Of a stretch of DNA of 64,000 bases, positions 11,085-21,081 are shown in pieces. The notes below the pieces were generated by a model. That model did not search any database and was not told the origin of the DNA. It saw only the letters and a list, made by a program, of their open reading frames with translations. The stretch is taken from positions 67,555,760 to 67,619,759 of the forward strand of contig NC_080162.1 in the NCBI RefSeq assembly GCF_950295315.1, read 5' to 3'. The position numbers and the translations under genes are program-made. The stretch comes from Erinaceus europaeus. Taxonomy: Eukaryota; Chordata; Mammalia; Eulipotyphla; Erinaceidae. Within the stretch, counting starts at the first letter, position 1, and each line of letters begins with the position of its first letter.

Positions 11085-11670
11085 TGCAGATGCTATCTAA
11101 TTCCATCCTGAACTCCCTGGGCAGATGACCTGATCATCTTTGGCAGATCACCAAAGTGTCATGGAACCACATCTCTCCAGAGCCCTTCCTCACTAGGGAA
11201 AGATAGAAACAGACTCGGGGTATGGATTGATCTGCCAATATCCATATCCTACAGTGAAGCAATTACAGAAGGCAGACCTTCCACCTTCTGCACCCCAAAA
11301 AAGAATTTTGGTCCATACTCTCAGAGGGGTAAATGTTAGGACAAGATGACCAGAGAGCTCTGAACACCAATTCTATCAGGACCCAGTAAAAGAAGAGGAA
11401 AAAAAAAAAAAGTAAGACACTCAGAAGAGTAGGTAAGTGTGACTTAGGAAAATAATGCAGGACCATAGGAAAAAAAAAAAAAAGGGCCAACACACACACA
11501 CACACACACACACACAGTTATAGAAATAATAGTCAACCCATATCTGTGATCTTGGAAAACTAGTGCAGTTTCCAATGGAAGGAATGGGGACACAGAGCTC
11601 TGATGGTGGGAAAAGTGGAGAATTTTATCCCTGTTTCTTATAATTTTGTAAATCAATATTAAATCACTAA
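11085..11670 (+). mobile_element. old L1 3'UTR copy with (CA)n insert
   Basis: Blocks shared in order with the younger L1 3'UTRs: gttgcagatgct, cactagggaaagatagaaac, gaagcaattacagaaggcag, accttccaccttctgcaccc, then ctgatggtgggaa near the end. It keeps an older central part also seen on the minus strand at 54795-55390, is well diverged, and contains (CA)n at 11489-11516. Confidence 0.75.
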
Positions 11671-11679
11671 GAAAAATAA

Positions 11680-11852
11680 AAAAAAGAAATTGAGAGGGGA
11701 AGGAAAGATAGATGGAAAGAGAGAAAGAGAGAGAGAGAGCGAGAGCTGCAGACTGCTTCATCAGTTGTGATGCTTACCCCCTACAGGTGGAGAATAGGGA
11801 TTGAACTCTGTACTCCTTCATGGTAATGTGTGCATTTAATGTTCTGGCCCCC
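11680..11852 (-). repeat. tRNA-derived SINE ('ggccagaacattaaat' group)
   Basis: From ggggccagaacattaaatgc near 11852 (reverse complement) to a (GA)n tract on + at 11715-11743. The 'ccccctacaggtggagaata' block on + matches the 'cacctgcaggggg' block of intact copies. Confidence 0.65.
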
Positions 11853-12675
11853 TTCAATCTACTTTTAAAGAAAAGAAATATAATATTAGGAATGAGCCAC
11901 TTCTCTAAATAACACTCAGAAATAACACTGCGGTAGGAGGATAGTCTCAAAGATTACTTTAAAACATATGGCCCTAGCAGTTATTTTCTAAGAAAAAAAT
12001 GTCTTGTATAACCATAGTAAAATGATCAAATTAAGAAAACTTGTTTTTTTAAAAAAATATTGTAATCTAATATAAAGTTGAAATCCAATTTTACCAATTA
12101 TCCCAATAACATGCTTACCATTATTAATTTTTAATGATCCTAAATCCAGACTAGGATAATAAATTTCTGACAGTTGGTATGTCTTTCTGTTCTCTTTCTA
12201 TCTGCACTACACCTTACTTTTTCTGGGTTTTCATCAAACTGATAATACTAAAGTGCGTATGCCAGTACTTTTGTAGAATGTCTTTCAGTTTAGACTTGTC
12301 TGCTGGTATACTTATATACAATATTATTTTCAAAACTATGTACATTACTGTATGCCCAACATAATACTGTTTCTCAAATATGTGTTTGTATAATATATAC
12401 ATAATACTACATACACAAAATAATATATAATATATATGACAATATATATGATTAAGAAGCATATAGATTCATAGCTTCAATTTCAGTAGTGCACCCTCAG
12501 CTTTCTTCAGTTATAAATACCCCCACATATTTTCCAAGGCCACAGGGCTGGGAAGGCACAACTTTCCTAAATGAATAACTCAGCATATAGGAATAGACAC
12601 TATTTGATTTCATTTTAGTTTTTTCACGGTATGAAGTATAAGGACTAATTTCACAAATATTTTGCTCTTAAAAAA
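11853..12675. other. unique AT-rich DNA, no gene recognised
   Basis: A TA-rich stretch at 12380-12450 is the only local structure. The 61- and 82-codon frames here overlap on opposite strands and show no family signature. Confidence 0.4.
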
Positions 12676-12685
12676 TATTATACAA

Positions 12686-12979
12686 GGAGTCAGGCTGTAG
12701 CTCAGTGGGTTAAGTGCATGTGGCACAAAGCACAGGGACCATCCTAAGGATCCCGGTTCCAGCCCCTGGCTTCCCACCTGCAGGGAAGTCTCTTCACAGA
12801 CGGTGAAGCAGGTCTGCATGTGTCTATAGGTCTCTCCCTCTCTCTGTCTTCTCCTCCTCTCTCCATTTCTCTCTGTCCTATCCAACAATGAGGACATCAA
12901 TAATATCTACAACAATAATAACTATAACAACAATAAAAAACAAGGCCAACAAAAGGGAAAAACAAAACAAAACAAAAAG
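12686..12979 (+). repeat. tRNA-derived SINE ('gggagtcgggc' family), full length
   Basis: Starts ggagtcaggctgtagctcag, has gtggcacaaagcacagggac and box-B-like ggttccagcccctgg, ends in an A/C-rich tail. Exact 10-bp TSD TATTATACAA at 12676-12685 and 12980-12989 fixes the ends. Confidence 0.92.
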
Positions 12980-13124
12980 TATTATACAATAAGTTCAGAA
13001 AAATAATTCACCTGGATAATGTCCTGCTTTGAATGCCAAAGAACATAGTTTGAGCCCAGAACCCTAAGAAAAGCTTTGTTTACTTTTCTTTTCTCCCTGT
13101 GTCTCTGTCTCTGCTTCTGCTTTC

Positions 13125-13341
13125 TTTTTCTTTTAATTTATTTTATTTTTTATTTTATTATTGAATAGACTAAGAGAAATTGAGAAAGGATGGGGAGATA
13201 GGGAGAGAGAAAGAGACACTGCAGCCCTGTTTTACCACTTGTGAAGCTTTCCCCCTACAGGTGAGGACCAAGGGCTTAAACCCACATCTTTGTGCACTGT
13301 AAAGTGTGCACTTAACAGGTGTGCCACTACTTGGCCCCTTT
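13125..13341 (-). repeat. tRNA-derived SINE ('ggccaagtagtggca' group)
   Basis: The reverse complement starts ggggccaagtagtggcacac near 13341. Box B (gggtttaagcc) is mutated, the 'ctacaggtgaggaccaaggg' block is present on +, and the tail is T-rich at 13125-13165. Confidence 0.75.
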
Positions 13342-13560
13342 TCATTTTTTATTAGTGATTTAATAATTATTAGCAAGATTGTAAGATAATGGAGGTACAA
13401 TTCCACACTGTTCCCACTACCAGAGTTCTGTGTCCCATCCCCTCCATTGGAAGCTTCCCTATTATTTACCCCTCTGGAAGTATGGACCAAAATTCTTTAT
13501 GGTGTGCAGAAGATGGAACTGAAAGTCAGGCTGATGCAGTGAAGTCCTACCAAAGACAGA
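13342..13560 (-). mobile_element. old L1 3' end, 5'-truncated
   Basis: ttattagtgatttaataatt, gtacaattccacactgttcc and tggaagtatggaccaaaatt occur in the same order in the minus-strand old L1 ends at 45007-45410 and 54795-55390. No TSD recognised. Confidence 0.7.
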
Positions 13561-14174
13561 AAAAAACAAAACAAACAAACACTGTTTAATAATCCATTCT
13601 TTTCCACCTTAGCTTTCGTTCAGTCAAAATAAATATTTTTGCTATTTTAAAATGTCTCATAATTCAGCCTATTTTCTCTGTGACTCCTTAGTACAAATAA
13701 TTCTACAGAATTAATATTTGAATGATATTTTTCTGACAGTATCTTAAATCCAGAAGTCTAAACTGTGGCTGTTTTAAATTTGGATTTTTCCATTTACTAT
13801 GGAAGTGTAACACTATATAAAATTCCACTAACCTTAGGTTGGGGGGACTCTTAAAGAAAGGCTAGGGGGACAAAGCAACATTGGAGTGCTTTTACTTTGA
13901 CTTCTATTCAAACAACTATAATACTTGTGCAGTTTAACTGACAAGCTTCATAGATATTTGTAGGAATACAGAATTTGATTCGAAATCCTTTTCTGGTCTG
14001 CTGCCACTGGTGATAGAGCCTTTTTAGCCTCTCCAATTTAACTTATTTCTTGGCCTCTAGTTGTATCCCTTCAGTATGCCAAACACAGTCCTAAGACTTG
14101 TGTTGTCTGGTGATCATACAAAGTCTCATATATCCAAATAATTTATTTTCATTGTTTTTGTTACCAAGGTCTCA
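13561..14174. other. unique DNA, no gene recognised
   Basis: No coding or repeat signal recognised. Confidence 0.4.
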
Positions 14175-14345
14175 CTGCTTCAGGCCACATTTTTCAAACA
14201 GAGAGAGACAGAGATGGAGAGACATAGGAAGAGTAGGAAAGATAACACATCATCTAAGTTTGCTCCAATGTGGTAGCAGCAGGGCTAGAACTTGAGTAAT
14301 GCACATGGCAAAACAGGCACATTATTTAAGTGAGCTATCTTGCTG
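14175..14345 (-). repeat. SINE ('agctcacttggat' group)
   Basis: The reverse complement reads agatagctcacttaaataat, tgttttgccatgtgcattac, a decayed box B, then TC-rich. Same layout as 36482-36635. Confidence 0.6.
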
Positions 14346-14400
14346 AATCAACTCAGATGATTTTTAACCCATGTACAAAATCCCCTCAAGAAGCCAAAGT

Positions 14401-14607
14401 GGAAAAAGAAGAAGGAGGAGAAGGAGAAGAAGAAGAAAAAAAGAAAAAGAAGAAGGAGGAGGAGGAGGAGAAAGAAGAAGAAGAAGAAGAAGAAGAAGAA
14501 GAAGAAGAAGAAGAAGAAGAAGAAGAAGAAGAAGGAGAAGGAGAAGGAGAAGGAGAAGGAGAAGGAGAAGGAGAAGGAGAAGGAGAAGGAGAAGGAGAAG
14601 AAGAAGA
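14401..14607 (+). repeat. 207-nt uninterrupted purine tract, (GAA)n then (GGAGAA)n
   Basis: Every base from 14401 to 14607 is A or G. The left part is mixed GAA/GGA, the middle is (GAA)n at about 14471-14532, and the right is a hexamer array (GGAGAA) at about 14533-14597. It opens acidic and arginine-rich frames of about 100 codons in two forward frames and a serine/proline frame in reverse. All are composition artefacts. Confidence 0.97.
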
Positions 14608-14699
14608 TGCCAAAGTCTACCTCAAAACTTTTATTTTAGAAACTCTTCCTTCAGTCCATAAAAAACATATACCAATATCCTTTTTAAAATGGTAGTTTT

Positions 14700-14883
14700 T
14701 GGGCGGGGGAGATAGCATAATGGTTATGCAAAAAGACTCATGCCTGAGGCTCCAAAGTCCCAGGTTCAATCCACCGCAACACCATAACCCAGAGCTGAGC
14801 AGTGCTCTGGTGCTTCTCTCTCTGTGTGTCTTTCTTTCTGTCTCTGAAACTCTCTCAAAAATAAAATAAATAAATAAATAAAA
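14700..14883 (+). repeat. tRNA-derived SINE ('gggggagatagcataatgg' family)
   Basis: gggcgggggagatagcataa, tggttatgcaaaaagactca, box-B-like ccaggttcaatccacc, then cagagctgagcagtgctctg, TC-rich, (AAAT)n tail. The 9-bp TSD GGTAGTTTT lies at 14691-14699 and 14884-14892. A different tRNA-like head from the 'gggagtcgggc' family. Confidence 0.9.
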
Positions 14884-14892
14884 GGTAGTTTT

Positions 14893-15576
14893 CTTGATTT
14901 CCACATGAAGAAAATATAGGCAAGCTAAATCTGTGGAGTAGGTTTTGGCTACTAAATATATTAATCTGTTGATGAAATAAATATCTAGTAGGCACATATT
15001 ATAAGTCCCATGCAAAATAGATGGCTTTTACCATGGACACAGAACATTTTCTATTCTCAAGTAGCTTTTATTTTCAGTACATTAAACACTTCATTTCCTG
15101 AGAGATTGTACTAATCATGCTAATTATAATGATGATAAACTTTCAGAGAAGTCAATCAGCCACCAGAAAGACTAACTGCAAATAATAATCAAAAGATAAC
15201 ATAGATTAATATGAAAGTTATTTTTTACAAATCCCTTAAGTAAAAAACACAAAAAGGACTTTGGTAAGACTTCAACAGTGTAATACCAAAAGCTAAGCTA
15301 AAACAACATTTTCAATATAGTCTGCCAAGAATTAGTAAGGATTTTAGTGGTGAAGACAAAAAGAACAAATAACATGTATTGCTATTTATGTGAGAGGTTA
15401 TCTTATAAATCTTTCACTCACAAAAACTGGGTGGGGTACAATTAATAACTGTATATTAAGAATATGGATGAAGATTTAGGGGATATGAGAAAACTTGGCT
15501 ACATTTTCAGTCAGCAAAGAATTGAGTCAGATTCATCCACAGAGAGCCCCTAAATTCATCATATTAAATCATACAC
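14893..15576. other. unique DNA, no gene recognised
   Basis: No coding signal; the 132-codon minus frame 14617-15015 is partly SINE antisense. Confidence 0.4.
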
Positions 15577-15587
15577 ACGTCTACTTT

Positions 15588-15881
15588 ATTTTTTTAATTT
15601 TATTTATTTTCCCTTTTGTAGCCCTTGTTGTCCTTTTATTGTTGTAGTTATTGTTTTTGTTGTTACTGATGTTGTCGTTGTTAGATAGGACAGAGAGAAA
15701 TGGAGAGAGGAGGGGAAGACAGAGAGGGGGAGAGAAAGACAGACACCCGCAGACCTGCTTCACTGCTTGTGAAGAGACTCCCCTGCAGGTGGGGAGACGG
15801 GGGCTCCAACTGGGATCCTTCCACTGGTCCTTGCACTTTGTGCCATGAGCGCTTAACCCACTGCGCTACTGTCTGACTCCC
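15588..15881 (-). repeat. tRNA-derived SINE ('gggagtcgggc' family), full length
   Basis: The reverse complement starts gggagtcagacagtagcgca and runs through all blocks to a T-rich tail on + at 15588-15610. Imperfect TSD: ACGTCTACTTT at the left (about 15577-15587), ACATCTACCTT at the right (about 15883-15893). Confidence 0.9.
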
Positions 15882-16034
15882 AACATCTACCTTCTTTGTA
15901 CCCTAGCTCCCCTGCCCTACTTACTAACAGAGATGTAGCATATAGTATAGCAAAACACACATGTTACTAATGATAAATAAAGGAATTAGTTTCAGTAGTA
16001 CAGTGATAAAATAATTATTTATTTACTTTTTTTT

Positions 16035-16245
16035 TTTTATTTACTTTTTAAAGTCATTTTTAAATGTGTAATTAGTAGTGATTTACAAGATTGTAAGGTT
16101 ACAGAATATATACTTCCATTACTGCACATGCCACCAAAGTTCGGTGCCCCCACCCTCCTAATGATAACCACTATAGTTAATGAGCAAGTATTTAAACATT
16201 CATGTTGTAAATTCACTAGTGCATGTGTTTATTTACCTGTTTAGA
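16035..16245 (-). mobile_element. old L1 3' end fragment
   Basis: attagtagtgatttacaaga, then tgtaaggttacagaatatat and ccaccaaagttcggtgcccc follow the block order of the old L1 ends at 13342 and 54795. Strongly diverged. Confidence 0.55.
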
Positions 16246-16319
16246 TCATAATACTCTATTGACTTCCAATTTACATATCGTAAATGCACAGATCTATTAA
16301 TAAGCTTTATTGCCTGGGG

Positions 16320-16321
<2 letters not shown>

Positions 16322-16375
<54 letters not shown>
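16322..16375. repeat. (TA)n microsatellite, ~54 bp
   Basis: Perfect alternating AT over about 27 dinucleotides; likely length-polymorphic. Confidence 0.97.
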
Positions 16376-16379
<4 letters not shown>

Positions 16380-16623
16380 CAGATGCTCAAGGTATAACAC
16401 TTTTCTAGCATCCCACAAAATTCTCATGTTTCTCCCTAGTCAATCTTCATGTCCCCTGAAATCACAGGCTAATCTGCCATTATGACTCCAGTCACTGTAG
16501 ATTTATTTGCCCACCCCCCTTTTTTTTCCACTGGAGTCCTTCAATATGTCAGTTTTTGTGGCTGGCTTACTTTTTATTTAACATTAATTTCTGTTAAAAT
16601 TTTATTATTATTATTTATGAGGG

Positions 16624-16663
<40 letters not shown>

Positions 16664-16805
16664 AACACCACTCCAGTAAATAAGGCATTTGACACCATCG
16701 ATCAAACCTGGAATTCAGATGAGCATAGCCAGAACCCTACCATGTCAACTATTGCCTCAGCCAAAACTTTAAATTGTGTTTACATTGTTGTATTTGCTTC
16801 TAGTT
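16376..16805. other. unique DNA with a (GA)n tract
   Basis: (GA)n at 16633-16660, possibly the body of a decayed minus-strand SINE (gatcaaacctggaattcaga follows). Otherwise nothing recognised. Confidence 0.35.
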
Positions 16806-17026
16806 GTATTTTTAATTTTTTTTGTCTTTATTGGATAGAGACAGCCAGAAATTGAGAGGGAAGGGGGTTATAGAGAGGGATATAGAGAGACAGAGAGACA
16901 CCTTCAGCACTGTTTCACCACTTGCAAAGCTTTCTCCCTGCAGGCAGAGACCAGGGACTTGAACCTGGGTCCTTGTGCACTGTAGCATGTGCAATCTATC
17001 AACCAGTGTGCCACCACCTGGCCCCT
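16806..17026 (-). repeat. tRNA-derived SINE ('ggccaggtggtggca' group), well preserved
   Basis: The reverse complement starts ggggccaggtggtggcacac. Box B appears as cttgaacctgggtccttg on +, then ctccctgcaggcagagacca. The tail joins ttttgtctttattggatag. Typical member of the group. Confidence 0.85.
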
Positions 17027-17114
17027 TTACTGCTATTTTTTTCCGGTTTATTGCTGCTAGTTTCTATTATAGGAATATGCTTTGGTTTGTCTATTTATTC
17101 TTCTATATATTTTT

Positions 17115-17387
17115 TACTTTTTAATTTGCTTTTGCCCCCTTTTATTTCTCTTGTTGTTTTATTGTTGTTATTGATGTCATTGTTGGAGAGGACAGAGAGA
17201 AATAGAGAGAAGAGGGGAAAACAGGCAGGGGGGCGGAGAAAGATAGACACCTGCAGACCTGCTTTACTGCCTGTGAAGCGACTCCCCTGCAGGTGGAGAG
17301 CCGGGGGACTTGAACCGGGAACCTTATGCGGGTCCTTGCGCTTCAGGCCACTTGGCACTTAACCCACTGTGCTACCACCCAACCCCC
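17115..17387 (-). repeat. tRNA-derived SINE ('gggagtcgggc' family)
   Basis: The reverse complement carries ggtagcacagtgggttaagt, box-B-like ggttcaagtcccccgg, ctgcaggggagtcgcttcac and a TC-rich body. TSD TATTCTTCTATAT(AT)TTT spans about 17097-17114 and 17389-17404. Confidence 0.88.
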
Positions 17388-17404
17388 TATTCTTCTATAT
17401 TTTA

Positions 17405-18526
17405 TCCTTGATTTAATTAGCTTCTCTACTACTTGGTTGCTATGAATACAAATCAGGAATATATTTACACAAGTTCTTTTTTTGGGTACATAAACTCATT
17501 TCTCACATATGTGTGTAGAAATATAATTACTAATTCACAAAATAGGTATAGTTATGATATTAATTTTTCAAAAGTGCTTAACTTTTTATGGGGGTGGGGA
17601 GTTATCTCAGAATCTATTGCTCAAGGCTGACTTTTTCAGATAGATAAAAGAAAAAGAAAGAAACCACAGATTAGAAACTTTTTTCAATTTTGTGAGGGGA
17701 AGGCTCAACAAGGTTTGTAATTTTTACAAACTTGTTGATAATCTATCAGAATTTTATATACACTATAAATAGAATGATAGTAGGCAGCACCATACTGTAT
17801 GACAATTTATTCTTGTTCAAGTACACCTGGTGGGTGGGATAAAAAATAATACCCATTAGTACAACAACAGATTCCCATGCTTGGCCTGTACAGTCCCCAA
17901 CACCAAGATAAACCATAAAATAGGAAGTGCTCGATAAAAATCAATCAAGCAAACAAAAAACTAACATGGAAACACTTAGGAGTCTTAGGCAGTATAGGTG
18001 AAGCATAATGTTGTTGCCTCATCTGATTACAATAGAAGATCTCATTCCCCCTTCAAATTGCCCTAAGAAACAAGTATTATTGAGCTAATTTGCAAATGAG
18101 CAAAGGGCAAACAATAAAGCTACTTGCAATGGACAATATCGATGAATTATTAACAGTGTCTATGGATAACTGGACTGTTAACAAGATTAAGTTTTTGTGA
18201 AACAGCTACTGTCTCCCATAAAATGTTTCCTAAATTTAAATTGATTTATGATTATTTATTAGCTCCAGTAACTAAATATTTATTATTTCCAGTAAGTACA
18301 TTAACCACCAACATTCATGAGTATTTTTATAAGAGAGAAAGACAATGGTTAGTACATTAAAGAAGCTTATATATGTAACATGAATAAGGAATATTTGCAA
18401 AGCTTCTACACTTTTCATATCTGCAGAGAAACACAAGACTGTGTGGACTACATGTTATCTCCTAGAATAGGTAATAGTTGATATTTATGGCATTATAGCT
18501 ACCATTTCATACTTCCTCAACTCTAG
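17405..18526. other. mostly unique DNA
   Basis: 17820-17935 (tacacctggtgggtgggata, cttggcctgtacagtcccca) may be a decayed + SINE. No gene recognised; small frames show no conserved motif. Confidence 0.35.
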
Positions 18527-18535
18527 CCTTTATTT

Positions 18536-18697
18536 TTTAATATCTTTATTTATTATGATTTAGTAGAAGTAGTAGTAGTATTTACCAGAGCACTGATCAG
18601 CTATGGTTTATGGCGGTGTGGGGGGGCTGAACCTGGGACTTTGGAGCTTCAGGCATGAGAGTCTCTACATAACCATTGTGCTATCTATCCCTGCCCC
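18536..18697 (-). repeat. tRNA-derived SINE ('ggggagatagcataatgg' family)
   Basis: The reverse complement holds agatagcacaatggttatgt, ctcatgcctgaagctccaaa, box-B-like gttcagccccc and tagctgatcagtgctctgg. It abuts the next SINE; a possible 9-bp TSD CCTTTATTT lies at 18527-18535 and 18696-18704, implying insertion at the tail of the neighbouring SINE. Confidence 0.8.
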
Positions 18698-18885
18698 TTT
18701 ATTTATTTGTTATTAGTTAGTACAAATAGAAATTAAGAGAAGAGAGGTAGAGACAGAGAGACATCTGCAGCTTTGCCTTACCATTCATGAAGCTTTCTCC
18801 CTACAAGTGAAGACCAGAGACTTGAACCAAGGTCCCTGCACACTGTAATGAGTGCACTCAACCAAGTACACTAACACCTGACCCC
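18698..18885 (-). repeat. tRNA-derived SINE ('ggtcaggtgttagtgtac' group)
   Basis: The reverse complement starts ggggtcaggtgttagtgtac. Box B shows as acttgaaccaaggtccctgc on +, the 'ccctacaagtgaagaccaga' block is present, and the tail is (TTTA)n at 18698-18710. Confidence 0.78.
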
Positions 18886-19838
18886 AACCTCAACCTTTCT
18901 GAGTTCCTAACTTGACGAAGTTGCTCAAACCCTCAAACCTTCATTCTTGATGGATTTGGGTCATCAGTCCTTTTGCCTTATTTCAATTGATGTAGTTTCC
19001 ATTCAAATTTACAATTTGATTTCTATATGCTAAGTGGCACCTTGAAGGATCCTATGAATTTGGGGCATAATTTTCATTTTTGTTAAACAGATGTTACCAA
19101 ATTTATCTCTTATTCTTGATAAACAAACAGCCCATAGGTTAGTCCCCTTTTATCTGTCAATATCCGTTTTATCTTATTTGGTTTGTTCATAGGAAAAACA
19201 AAATGACTAGGTAGAAGTTTCATCTTCTAATTTGGTGAAGCCATTTTTATAGGGTCACTATATCTCTTGATGAATTGCTCCCTTGCAGACTAAATTCTAC
19301 AACATAGCTTAAAGTTGCCAGCAAAGGAGGTAGAGATCTTAAAGTATTATTAGATATAAGTAATAGTAATAGACATAGTAAAAGTAGCCACTCCTATTTC
19401 CACCTCTTAATTCAGGATAAATGTATTCTGGGTATGGGAGAGGGGGGAGAAACATTCCACAAATGGTCTTTGTGTCACTGGACAAAATTTTGTCATTTCC
19501 ATGACAGAAGAGTGCCAATGTAATTAACTTGCCACTAGGTGGCAGGGTGATACCCAGGAATGGTGCCATATTGGAAACACAATGTAGCTTTCCAAAACTG
19601 ACAGATTAAACTACAGATTAGAGGTTATTTTATACTCCAGAAGCAGTAGATAACCAATATATTTCCTGGAATGAATTTCTATCTTCTAGTAGCATTTTAC
19701 TTCACCACTGTGCTTCAAGGTTATGAAGGAAATCACCTTAATGTAACTATATCCTCTATCGATTTGTTCAAACCAGTCTAGTATTATATTCTTTTCTTTT
19801 TTGGTAGCACCTTAGATGCCATCCCGCCAACCCCCAAA

Positions 19839-19840
<2 letters not shown>
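18886..19840. other. unique DNA, no gene recognised
   Basis: No repeat head or coding signal recognised. Confidence 0.4.

Positions 19841-19886
<46 letters not shown>
19841..19886. repeat. (AC)n microsatellite, 46 bp
   Basis: Uninterrupted AC dinucleotides. Confidence 0.98.
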
Positions 19887-19889
<3 letters not shown>

Positions 19890-20617
19890 CCAGGATATTT
19901 GCCAATACATTAGCAAGCACATTTCATGATGAGTTATAGTACCTGTCATCTTGGAAAATGTTTAAATTTCAAGTCATTTTTTAATTTCATGTGTTTTGTG
20001 ATGCTAAAAATTTTGAAACTTTTCCAGAAATACAAGAAAGTTTATTGTGCCATAGTTGTTTAGCTTTCTAGTGTTTCTCTATCATCTTCATTGTCACTCA
20101 ACCAAGGAATTGTCTTTACTCTGTGATGTTCAAATTATTCTCAACTTGCTTCTGAAGAGAACACGTGCATTTTTTATCAATTATGATTTTCTTACTTGCC
20201 CTCAATATGTCTACTTATATTATAGATCCACTTCTTTTCATGATTTTGAATATAAAAGGCTTTTTCTGTGAGACTCAAGACAATATATCACATGGAGACG
20301 AGAAGCATGCATAACCCTCAGTCCATCCCCAGTCAAGTCTTCAGATCGCTACAACCTAGTCAACACCTAAATGTAAACTCATGAGAGTCTCCAAGACACA
20401 ACCACTCAACAAAGTTGTTTCTAAATTTCTATATTATAAAAGGAAAAGAGTTATAAAAGTTATTCAGTAATGGCTGTTCTTTTAAGATACTAGGTTTTAG
20501 ATTAGTATGCAAAGTCATATAATTAAAATATATATACATGCTGATTTGCTTTTTTTTTTTCCCTAGCACCTTGAACCTGTACAAGTTACTGCCCCCCAGT
20601 ACTCATTTATGTTTTAA
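19887..20617. other. unique DNA, no gene recognised
   Basis: A 71-codon frame (20056-20271) has no family signature or coding context. Confidence 0.4.
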
Positions 20618-20961
20618 TTTCATATAGATAGAGTGAGAGAGAGAGATAGAAAGTAAGACAGAGAGGAAGAAACAAAGAGAGCTAGAACTAGAGAGATTGG
20701 GTGGGAAAAAGGAGAAAGAGAGAAAGAAAGGAAGAAAGGAAGAAAGAAAGAAAGAAAGAAAGAAAGGAAGGAAGGAAGGAAGGAAGAAAGATGGAAAGAA
20801 AGAAAGAGAAATAGAAAAAGAGGGAGGACCACAGAAGTGCTTCAGCATTCAGGAAATTTCTCAGGTGAAGGAGGTATTCCCATTTGGTGCAAGGGGCCCA
20901 AATATGGGTCCTCACTTACTATAGAGTGTGTGCTTTACTAGCTAAACTATCTTGTGGCCCC
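20618..20961 (-). repeat. SINE with expanded (GAAA/GGAA)n body
   Basis: The reverse complement starts ggggccacaagatagtttag, then carries a decayed box B and a purine body expanded to about 190 bp on + (20631-20825, GAAA/GGAA units). The expansion opens phenylalanine/leucine/serine frames that are not coding. Confidence 0.65.
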
Positions 20962-21081
20962 TACATTAAACTTACTGTCTATATAATGCAATACTTGATA
21001 CTTATGGTTTTCTGGCATGTAGTCTGCAGCCTTCTGTATCCAAAATTCTTATGATTTTCTTTGGCAAAAAAAAGTATAATT

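Noticed and set aside
11263..11761. 82- and 105-codon minus frames
   Set aside because: Built from the (CA)n run, A runs and old L1 3'UTR; no family signature.
14330..14695. 121-codon Glu-rich frame and a 96-codon Arg-rich frame
   Set aside because: Both come from the purine repeat; any pure purine run opens such frames.
20603..20924. Several overlapping frames of 70-81 codons rich in Ser/Phe/Leu or Lys/Glu
   Set aside because: Composition artefacts of a (GAAA/GGAA)n expansion in a SINE.
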